DNA of 64,000 nt from Acanthamoeba castellanii str. Neff (taxonomy: Eukaryota; Discosea; Longamoebia; Acanthamoebidae). The number at the start of each line of letters is the position of its first letter. Position 1 is the first letter of the stretch. The notes below the pieces were generated by a model. The model saw only the letters and a program-made list of their open reading frames with translations, ran no database searches and had not been told where the DNA came from. Of this stretch, positions 20,470 through 29,756 are shown piece by piece. The DNA is taken from contig NW_004457268.1 of assembly GCF_000313135.1 (NCBI RefSeq), forward strand, positions 255,885 through 319,884, in the 5' to 3' direction. Position numbers and translations under genes: made by a program.

Positions 20470-22758
20470 ATGAAGAGGAAAGGAGGCGGCGCGGCCACCT
20501 CACCTGCAGCAGCTGCGCAGGAGAGCAAAAAACGGACACAGCCGGGGGGCCTGCTTGCCGCATCCTCCCCGAGCGACGACGACACGTCGGCAGCCGCCAC
20601 GGCCTTCCGTGAGCGCGCCGTCTTCAAGGTCGCCATCTTGTCACGCGTGCTCATGCTCCTCATCGCCACCTTCCTGGGCGAGATGTTCAGCGATTTCGAC
20701 GATTCGACTGCATCTTCATCTTCCTCCTCTGCCGCGCTGCCGACCAAGTTGGACGGCATAGTCGAGACGAGCGTGGGCCATTTGGCCAAGTGGGACGGGG
20801 TCTACTTCGTGGACATCGCCCAGCACGGCTATCGCTTCGAACACTTCCACGCCTTCTTCCCGGCCCTCCCGCTCGCCATCTCCTTCCTCAACCGCACCTG
20901 TACAGTTGCTCCACATTTTTATTTTTATTGGTATTTTATTTTTTATATTACAATAGTCAGAGAAATATTTATTATATACTGAAATATAAAATTACATATT
21001 TTAAATATACAATATAAAATAGGATATTAATTATTCACACAATAATAGTTTTGAAGGTGCTGTGGGTCAAGGGCTTTGCGAGCGAGTACAACAGCGCAGT
21101 GATGGCCGGCGTGTTCGTCACCAACGCCTTCTTCGTCCTCTCCGCCGTCGAGCTCTATCGGTACAGGGGTCCCCTTCTCCATCATGATGGGTTCCTCCAC
21201 GAGTCCCCCGTTCCTGACTCTTCTTCGTTCGTTCGTTTTGTGTGGGTGCGTGCGTGGCCACGGCAGGTTGTCGAGGCTGGTGGTCAAGAAGGAGATCTTC
21301 GCGACCAAGACCGTTCTGCTCTACTGCCTCACGCCAGCCAACATCTTCATGACCGCCATGTACCTACCTGGCAGCCACACTCTCTTCTCTCGCTGACTAG
21401 AAATGTGTTTACTTACCGCACACACACGACCGCACACGACCGCACGCACGACACACACACAGTTACTCGGAGAGCGTGTTTGCATTCTTTTTCCTGCGTG
21501 GCGTGCGGCTCCTTTTGGAGCAGAAGCGCTGGGAATCCGCGCTCACACTCGCTGGCACTTGCCTCACCCGGTACCTACTCGGCCCTATTCTAGGCGGGCG
21601 TTGGCCTGACTGACCACTCCACCACACATGCGCCACCGCACACGCACACACGTGCCACCGCACACGCGCATGTGTGTTGAATGGCCCTCCGCAGATCGAA
21701 CGGCGCGTTGTGTTGCCTGTTCCTAGTGTATGACGCGCTGCAGCGCTGCCCCCCTCCCTTTCTCCAATCGCTCTCCGTCGCCGTTTTCCGCAAGCGGCTC
21801 TCGTTCGTCACCGCCCAGCGGCCCTCGTGGACCGTACCTCCCCCCCTCCCTTCATTCTTTCTCTCGCATTCGCGTTTCGCTCTTTTTTTCCGTTTCGCTT
21901 TCCTTCTTTCAACCACCGGCTTGGCAGACATTCCTCGCGGTCTGGCTCGGGACGGCCCTGCGCTGCGCCGTAGTCGTGGCCCCGCTCGTTGGCTACCTCA
22001 CCTGGAGCTACCTCCGCTACTGCAGGTGCGTGCAGCGAGGTGTTTGTGTGTGTGTGTGTATGGCACGCATCATCTGACCAACCCTGTTTGGTCAACGCAG
22101 TCCGACCAATCCGACGCGCGGCCAGCACGAGTGGTGCGACGCCGCGGTGCCCAACATCTACGCCTACGTGCAGGCCAAGTACTGGAACGTGGGCTTTCTC
22201 AACTACTACGAGCCCCACCAAATCCCCAACTTCCTCCTCGCCTCGCCCATCGTCTTCCTCTCCGCCTGGGGCATCTTCTCCTTCCTCCGCCACTTTTCGT
22301 TATTCACCACCTCGTCATCGTCATCATCTTCATCATCTTCATCATCTTCAACCACTCCATCATCATCACCACCAACATCTTCGTCTTCTTCATCATCATC
22401 AACTTCAATGCCAACCGAGCCGTATCTCGAGGCGGAGATGGTGCCGTTCGTCGGGTACTGGGCGGTGCTGTTGGTGGTGGGCGTGCTGTTCATGCACGTG
22501 CAGGTCATCACCCGCTTCCTGTCGGCCTGCCCCGCGCTCTACTGGTTCTGCGCCAACTTCTACGACGGCACTGGTGACGTCAGCAGCACCACGACAAAGC
22601 CAAAGAACGAAAGCGAAGCGGCCAAGGAGGAGCGGAGGAGGAAGAGGCGGCGGTCGAGGAAGGTGCGGTCGTGGATGCAGTACCTGATCGCGTTCTACTT
22701 CCTGGCCTACACGCTCATTGGCGCTCTGCTCTTCTGTAACTTTTATCCCTGGACCTAA
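20470..22758 (+). CDS. PIGV: PIG-V, GPI mannosyltransferase II
   Basis: This ER enzyme adds the second mannose (alpha-1,6) to the GPI anchor precursor, with dolichol-phosphate-mannose as donor. Family signatures run in order: KWDGVYFVDIAQHGYRFEHF (lumenal loop after the first helix, with the catalytic-type acidic residue), FFPALPLAI, TNAFFVLSAVELYR, CLTPANIFMTAM followed after an intron by YSESVFAFFFL, then YVQAKYWNVGFLNYY, QIPNFLLASPI and a C-terminal set of helices ending FCNFYPWT. Exons lie near 20470-20900, 21047-21160, 21267-21362, 21463-21570, 21690-21745, 21928-22025 and 22101-22758. The loop at 22310-22410 is poly-Ser/Thr encoded by TCA/TCG repeats, and a basic stretch (EERRRKRRRSRK) precedes the last helix. 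It ends 58 bp from the convergent PH-domain gene. Confidence 0.9.
22302..22410. repeat. TCA/TCT-rich repeat encoding poly-Ser in PIG-V
   Basis: Imperfect TCATCA and TCTTCATCA units stay in frame with the PIG-V exon and encode a Ser/Thr loop between two membrane helices, so the repeat is translated. Confidence 0.7.
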
Positions 22759-22816
22759 ACTACCTATTAATTGTTTTAATGGCAAAGGTTGCAACGCAAC
22801 CATTTGTTTGCCTTAA

Positions 22817-24490
22817 TTAAAAACTCGAGAAACTCCGGAACAGACCTTCGGCCGCACCAGCTGCACCCGAGGCTGGGTCGTCGTCATCATCGTCATCATC
22901 ATCATCACCGCCAGAGCCGTCACCGTTGTCGTCATCTTCTTCATCTTCATCATCGCCCCGGCTGCCGCTCAGCATTGCCACCCGGTTGAGCCACTCGTGG
23001 CGCTCCCGCTCCCACTCCTTGCGCTCCTGGCGCTTCTCGAGCTGCCACTCGTCCCGCGCCAGTGCCAGGGCCTGCTGCAGGTGGGCGCGCTCGCGGGTCC
23101 AGCGCTCCTTCTCCCTGGCCCATACCCAGGCCATCCGCTCCATTTCGCGCATCGACTCGCGGCGCAGCTTGACCAGGTCCTCCGCGAATTCGAGCTCAGC
23201 CGCCTGGCTCGCGTCTTGCTGCCCGAGCCCGCTCTCGGCGGTCAACCTCTTCATGTGTTTCTCCTGCGATCACTGGTGTGTGAGCGTGTGTCGTGTATGT
23301 CGCGTGTGTCGCGTGTGTCGTGTACTTTCTCGGCGATGAGGTTTTCCTTAGTTTCGGCCAGCTGGGTCTTGGCCAGCTCGAGCTCGTGCTTGGCTTGGCC
23401 CAGCTCGCCAATAGTATCTTGGTGCTTCAAAGTCAACTCCTCCCACGACTTTTGTGCCCCGTTCTATTCGCATACACCGCCGCATGAGGACGTGTGGCGT
23501 CACGCGGTGGTTGAGGGTGTGGCGCACCAGGAGTTTGGCGAGTTGTTCCCTGGTCTCCTCGAGCTCCTTCCGCATCGACTCGTGGATCTGCAGCAGCTCC
23601 GAGTACTCCTTCATGAGATCCATCTTGCTGACCTCGTCCAAGTGACGATTCGGGATCTGCGTCGGGGTCCGTGTGGCTGATAACATATGTCATGAATGAT
23701 GTCAGACATGTTAACCATAAATCACAGACGTAGAGTCGTTGAATGTACATCGTTCTCTCTGGTTGCGGATCAGTTCGCTCACGGGCCGGTTTGGCAGTGA
23801 CCTGTTGAGCAAACACGGTGATCTTGTGTGACAACAAGCGGAATTAATGACTGGAGCAGGTGATGGCACCACACCGCTCCTGCTGGGGCCGTTGTGGCTT
23901 AGGGTCGTCGGGCGGGGAAAGCAGTCGCAGGTGCTCCGCGCTGTGCGAGAGCTGGAACTGACAGTCTGGCGGTTGATGGCGGGCCTCGACCATGTGGAAG
24001 TGGCTCAAGCCATTGACCCACTTCTTGAACTCGCTGTCCGACGGCGCCGTCAGCACGTAACTGCGCCCTGAACAGCGGTTACAGTGGAACCCACCTTGAG
24101 TAATGCATCAGTGAAAAAAAAGCTATAATGAGCACCTGGAGTGTTGATCTGGAACTGGAAGAGCTTCTCGTTGGCCGGGACGATGGAGGAGGCGAGCATG
24201 AGGTCGACGAAGCCAATGCACGATGTGCTGGGCAGGTTGGGCTTCTTGAAGTAGTACAGCACCTTGCGTCGGTAGTCGAGTTCGAACCACCGCCGCCTCT
24301 CCGCCGAGAACTTGTTGGAGCCCTGCTTTACCAGCCATCCCTCCAACTACATTGGGTTAATATAATTAAGAACAACACCACACACCACCACACGCACAAA
24401 CAAACACTAACATTAGCAACAGGAGGGAAGGGCTACTGGGGGGTTGGTGAGGTCCTTGGCGCCCGAAGGCGGAAGGGAAGAAGAGGCCAT
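22817..24490 (-). CDS. PH-domain protein with long coiled coil
   Basis: The gene starts MASSSLPPSGAKDLTNPP at 24490; the next exon (about 24346-24130) begins LEGWLVKQGSNKFSAERRRW, the classic first strand of a pleckstrin homology domain, followed by WFELDYRRKVLYYF, and then FKKWVNGLSHFHMVEA near 24035, whose Trp is the invariant C-terminal-helix residue. The PH domain should bind phosphoinositides or proteins at membranes. After it come coiled-coil exons: VSKMDLMKEYSELLQIHE (about 23640-23520), HQDTIGELGQAKHELELAK (about 23430-23325) and a long Glu/Arg/Trp helix at about 23250-22980 (MAWVWAREKERWTRERAH), ending in an acidic tail (DDEDEEDDDNGDGSGGDDDD). No catalytic domain is seen, so it is a likely adaptor. 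Splicing at 23700-23850 is uncertain. Confidence 0.75.
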
Positions 24491-24678
24491 TTTTGAAACT
24501 GTGAACGAAGAGATCAAGGAAGGCTAATCGGCACCAAGGGGCGGTAATCCCAGTAAGGAAACAGGTGTTGAAGTGAAAGAAACGAAGGAAGAAATATGAA
24601 AGAGAAACAAGAAAGTTCTGCGCTGAGTCCACAAGAAATGAGTGAGATTTCAACGGAAGAGCGGGATCCAGCCGGGAC
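24491..24678. promoter_or_regulatory. Divergent promoter region, PH protein / Hv1 channel
   Basis: 188 bp between outward start codons, with purine-rich AAAGAAACGAAGGAAGAAA on the plus strand. No defined element is recognised. Confidence 0.4.
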
Positions 24679-26284
24679 ATGCTGCCCCGCAGAGCGGACA
24701 AACAACACAAGATGGAGCAGCAACACAAGCGGGGCGCCGATGTGGAGGAAGGGCAGCCGCTCATGTCCCACCAACGCTCGCCCTCCCCGCTGCTTGCACG
24801 CGAGGCACCTCCATCGCCCACCCTCTCCTCCTATCAGTCGTTCCCACGAACCTCCATCTCCTACTCCGCCCCAGCAGCCCCACCCCACCACTCGGCCCAG
24901 GGCGTGCTCGCTCGCCTCAGTACCTCCCCATTTATTTATTGTATTTTATTTTAATATTGAAATACCAAATATTTGATTAATTTTTCTTTTTACAAAATGG
25001 TCAGACAACTTTCTGCGACTGGCGAAGCCGCTTGAAGAGGAGCACGATGAGAGTCGCGCCGACGGCTGTGGCTGGTTCTACTGGTATGTATGTGGCCACA
25101 TGTGTCGACACGCATTCCCAGAATGCTGATGAACATGTTGGACATGTTGGGATGAAATGTTGTGTGGTGGTGGGCAGCGGGTGGCGAGCGCGGCTGGGCC
25201 ACTGGCTCGAGGGCCGCCGGGTGCAGTACTTCTTCATTTCGCTGCTGGTGCTGGACATCGTCCTGCTCACCTGCGAGCTCGCCTTCGAGGAGTACTTTGC
25301 CGACGAGGACGGCGAGGAGTGGATCCTCATCGTCAAGGAGGTCTTTGGTGTGTGTCACACCACGCACACGCACTCACGCACCCCACACACACACACACAC
25401 ACAACAACAACAACAACGCACACAACGCACACGCACACGCACACGCACACGCTGAAATGAGTGTGTTCAACGGCGCAGAATATGCGAGCGTGAGCATCCT
25501 GCTGGTGTTTGCGGTGGAAGTGGTGCTGCTGGTGATCGCGTTCGACCTGGCCTTCTTCACGCACCCGTTCTACGTCATTGACGCGATCATCATCGGTACC
25601 AGAGACAGATCAGTTCAGTATCACGACGGAATGTGTAGAATGCAGTTAACTAAACTGCTCGATGGTGCTCGCGGGCGTTCAGGCGTGTCGCTGTTCTTCG
25701 ACCTGTACCTCAAGGAGGCCCTGGCCGGCTTCCTGGTCGTGTTTCGATTCTGGCGCGTCGTTCGCGTGGGTACGGTGGAGATGACCTCTTGATGACCACA
25801 CATGTTTGAGGTGCGAGCACCACCTTCACTGACCTCGTCATCTACAACTTCTTCGAATGGCTGGTTTTGTTGGGGTGCAACCAGTTCACTCGATCGTGGC
25901 CGCCGAGGAGGAAAGGCACGGCGAGACCAAGCGGGAGAAGCGACGCCTCGAAGAAGAAATTAAAGACTACCAGGTAACTCCCTTCTTGACAACCAACCCC
26001 TCGACAACGCCCACCGATCATCAATTCTGTGTAATGTGATCGTGCCTTGGCTTGGCTGGTTCATTCAGGAAACGATCGCGGACTTGCAGCGAAGGCTGGA
26101 CGCCAAGGACTGGGCGCTGGAGCGGCTGCGGGAGAAGTGCGCTGCGCTTGAGCAGCGACAGCGGGATCCGTCGGCCGACAACTACGACACGATACCGAGC
26201 AGCAGGAGCGGCAGCAGCAGCAGGAGCGGCAGCCAGTCCTCCTTGCCCAGCCTGTCGGCCCAACTGCCAGCAAGCGCCACATAA
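24679..26284 (+). CDS. HVCN1: Hv1-like voltage-gated proton channel
   Basis: A four-helix voltage-sensor protein without a pore domain. S1 is FFISLLVLDIVLLTCELAFE (about 25230-25295), with the Asp that sets proton selectivity and an acidic residue seven positions later, as in human Hv1. S2 is SVSILLVFAVEVVLLVIAF, followed by FFTHPFYVIDAIIIG (S3) and S4 FRFWRVVRV, with three arginines at the R-x-x-R-x-x-R spacing (about 25735-25770). The last exons (25885 to about 25975 and 26070-26284) encode a coiled coil (KREKRRLEEEIKDYQETIAD), as in dimeric Hv1, and a Ser-rich tail. The disordered N-terminus (MLPRRADKQHKMEQQ) is rich in Pro and Ser. The start could also be the ATG at 24712. It would pass H+ outward during phagocytosis or oxidative burst (inferred from animal and protist relatives). 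Confidence 0.88.
25381..25453. repeat. CA-rich and (AAC)n repeat in Hv1 intron
   Basis: The intron between the S1 and S2 exons is a mix of (CA)n, (AAC)n and CACACG units. It is non-coding. Confidence 0.7.
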
Positions 26285-26436
26285 CACACACAACACACGC
26301 AACACACAACATGGCACGACCTCGCGGCAAGCTGATGGTAGTTATAGCTGGACCGCCTTCGCTGTTTGAAATAGTTAAAATATAACAATGCAAAAATTAA
26401 GGGGCGAGCACTTCGCTTCCTCTTCCCCTCCGGGCT

Positions 26437-28587
26437 TTAGAGGAAGTAGCTGCCGTCTTCCTCGTCGTCGTTGAACATTCGCAGCATCTCCTTGTAGTCC
26501 TTCCCGCCCAGATAATTCTCCACCTGCAACACAACACAACACATTTCAACAAACACACATCAATCAAACACGTGTAATCCCGTGCGTGTGCGGTGGTACG
26601 TGTGCGGTGGTACGTGTGCGGTGGTGCGTGCGCGTGTGCGCGTGTTGTGGAACGCAACGTACCCCTCGATCTACACCCATGCGAACCAAGCTGTTGATTT
26701 GTTTCTGTCGACGACAATGTCAGTCAATCATTACATTGTCATCTTCAATGGGCTGTGGAGAGGGGGGGGGGCGATGTACGGGAAGCTGCTTCTTGGCGGC
26801 GATGTGGAGTGCGGTGTTGCCGGTCTGGTCCCGGGCGTCCACGTTGCAGCCGAGCTTGTGGAGGTGAGCCGCCAGCTCGGCGTTGTCCTTCGACACGGCG
26901 TACTGGAAGAGTGTCCACACCTTGTTGATGTTGAAGAAGCACGGCACGTCCCACTTGGGAATCGTCACCTGTACACGAAGACGACACACGACGGGTGAGA
27001 CACATGGTGCGTGTGTGTGCGTCGTGTGTGTGTCGTGTGTGTGTATCGTGTTGTGACAAGGATCAAAAGTGTGGAAAACGCACGTTGCTGCCCTGATCGA
27101 CGGCGGTCACGGCCTTCTCCCACTCGGCGCACAGCTTTTCAATGTCCCCCAGGTGGTCTCTCGGCACCTTGGCCAAGGCCTTGCCCTCCTGCGCCGCGGT
27201 AAACATTCACGTTTGTTTCTGCACAACACAACACACACCACACACAACACACCAGATACAAAGGGGAACAATACGTCGCTGTTGTAGAAGCGGAGGACGA
27301 CGCGGAGCTCGCCCTGGGCGCCATCGCCCTCGAGCGGGAACCAGTTGTCGACGCTCTCGGTGAAGGGAATGATCGCCCGGCCGAGCACCTCGTCGGCCGA
27401 GAAGGACTTGTTGTTCATCACCGTGATGGCGAACGTCTTCGGCTTGGGCTCGCCGTCCATGCCAAAATATCGGTGTCTGTGCGTGCGTGTGCGTGCGTGT
27501 GCGTGCGCGTGTGTAGAGGATGATGAGCAATGTGTGTTGGTGGTGCGCGCGTGCGTGCGCCGCACACGCGTGTGGTGGCACAGATGCTTACCCCACGAAC
27601 TGTTCGTGCCACTGAGGGTTGAGCGAGCGTCGGATGGTGGAGGTCCTCGCGCCGATGATGCCCGAGGGGATGATGTCAAACTTACAATAACCGTCCGACT
27701 TGCCTGCAAATATTAGAAGAAGATGAAGATGACGTAAAATAAGTTAGGAAGGGAGCAGCGGCAAAGAAGACGAAAGGGGAGCGAATGAATGTAGGCCGAC
27801 GAACGTACCGAGCACGGAAGACCTTCGCAAATTACGGGCCTCTTCGACTGCAAATCACAAGTGTGGAGAAGATTAGACACTCGCGCTACACGAATGGCAA
27901 TTAGGCAAGAAGGATAAGATTCGACGTACTTCGAAGTACAAAGTAGTGATTTTCTGAGATACGCGATGGGCTGGAGAGCCCAGATTTGCCAGCGCTGGCC
28001 CGCATCCGAATGGAGGTACGGGGGGATCCCTCACCCGCAAGCACAAGGGCCTCGAAATTGCGCGAATTTCGACGCTCTAGCTTCATGGGACCTTCGTGTT
28101 GATGCTTGGCCTTGTCCACGGGCGAGCCGTGGTCCCAGCTCTTCTTACGCTGATGCTTGGTCACTGGCGGAGCCAATTGACCTTCAGCGGGTCCCGTAGC
28201 GCCTTCCACCCTCGATGAATTCGGACGCGAGTATTCGAGGCTCCTCCTCTCCTTCACCTCTTCCTTCTCATTGTCGCTCGCCTCATCCTTTTCCTTTTCT
28301 TTATCTTTATCTTTATGATCCCCTCCTTCTGTACTACGACCTGCTCTTGGCGAAGGCAGTCGTCCGTTCTTCTTCCCCTTTGTGCCTCCTGACTTCTCCT
28401 TCGGGCTCTTCTTCTTGCCGGAATCGCTTGTGCCTTTCCTCTTGGGCAGCGATTTGAGGCTTGTCACCACCACTGCTGGAGAGGTGCTGGTGCCCCCTTC
28501 GTGTTCATTCGGCGTGCTGTTTGGGTCGGCCGTGGGGCTCACCGACGAAGATGATGGAGTAGTAGTGGTAGAAGACGGTTCCTCCAT
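26437..28587 (-). CDS. C2-domain / ankyrin protein with basic-acidic N-terminus
   Basis: The gene starts MEEPSSTTTTPSSSS at 28587. The first exon (to about 27925) is a disordered, Ser/Lys/Glu-rich region (GKKKSPKEKSGGTKGKK, KDKDKEKEKDEASDNEKEE). Small exons then build a C2 domain: EEARNLRR (about 27850-27810), KSDGYCKFDIIPSG then SLNPQWHEQFVG (about 27705-27595), and KTFAITVMNNKSFSADEVLG followed by DNWFPLEG (about 27470-27280). Exon 27190-27085 encodes a linker (EKLCAEWEKAVTAVDQG), and 26965-26780 an ankyrin stretch (VWTLFQYAVSKDNAELAAHL, then DQTGNTALHIAAKK). The C-terminus is GGKDYKEMLRMFNDDEEDGS. C2 domains dock on membranes, often with Ca2+; the usual Asp cluster is only partly visible. 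It is a likely membrane-associated scaffold, tail-to-tail with the Hv1 gene. Confidence 0.75.
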
Positions 28588-28806
28588 CGCAATGTGTGAT
28601 TCAACAGAAGAGAAAGGCTTGCAATCGACGAGGTTGGTTTGATCTCTTTTCGATTTGATCTGGAACTCCAATTTGTGTTTGCGCGGAGCTCTTTCGTTTT
28701 TCCTTCGTTCACGCAAAATGTTCCGCGCGCAACATAACCGTTGAGCGCACTTGGCGCGTTGCCGGTGCCCCCCACGAGGCCGTCGCTCGCTTGCCTTGGC
28801 TTGGGT

Positions 28807-29719
28807 TCACGCGTGGATGCGCCACTCCCTCAAGCGCTTGGCCTCTTCCTTGGAGACCGAGGGCAGCGTCATCTGAAGCGCCGCCATGAAGTCTTGTGCA
28901 TTCACCACCTGGTGACGATGTGCAGGTGGTGGTGGTGGTGAATGGTTGATTGAAACTGTCAAGTGTAACATGTGGAATGGATGGCGTACATCTCGGCCGT
29001 GCTTGATGGTCTCGACAGCGGCGTTGCGGCACAGGTCCATGAGGTCGGCGCCGGTGTAGTTCTCGGTCACCATGGCCAGGAAATCGAGCGACACGTCCGA
29101 TGCCAACGGCATCTTCTGCGTTTGCAGATGCAAGATCTCCTGTTGTTGCGACAAGCACAAGGATCATGTAAACAAATGATACACCAGACGACACACACCT
29201 GCGCGCCTTCAGACGCACCTGACGCTGGGGTTGGTCGGGCGGGCCAACGTAGATGCAGCGATCAAATCGGCCCGGACGTAGGAGCGATGCATCCAATACC
29301 TAACACACACACACACACACACACGGTATGAGCGAGTGTGAGATTACAATCATTCAATTCATTCTTGGCGATGTCAGAACGGAAAGAAAGCTGCAGGCGT
29401 ACTTGTGGTGTGTTGGTGGCCGCCATGACGACCACGCCGCACCCTTCGCCCTCGAGCATGTCCATCTCGAGCAGCAACTGAGACACCATCTAGACGAAGA
29501 CGACGGCGACGACGAAGAAGAAGCAAACGGATGAGTTATAACTTGAAGTGTTGGCAATCGATGCTGATGTGGTTTAGTACCATTTTTGTTGACGACGAAG
29601 AGTCAGAGCGATGTGAGAATACGGCCTGGATCTCGTCGAAGAAGATGACGCACGGGCTGCTTTGGCGCGCCTTGCGGAACACCTCGGCGAGCCGCTTCTC
29701 CGATTCGCCCACCTGTTTG

Positions 29720-29756
<37 letters not shown>

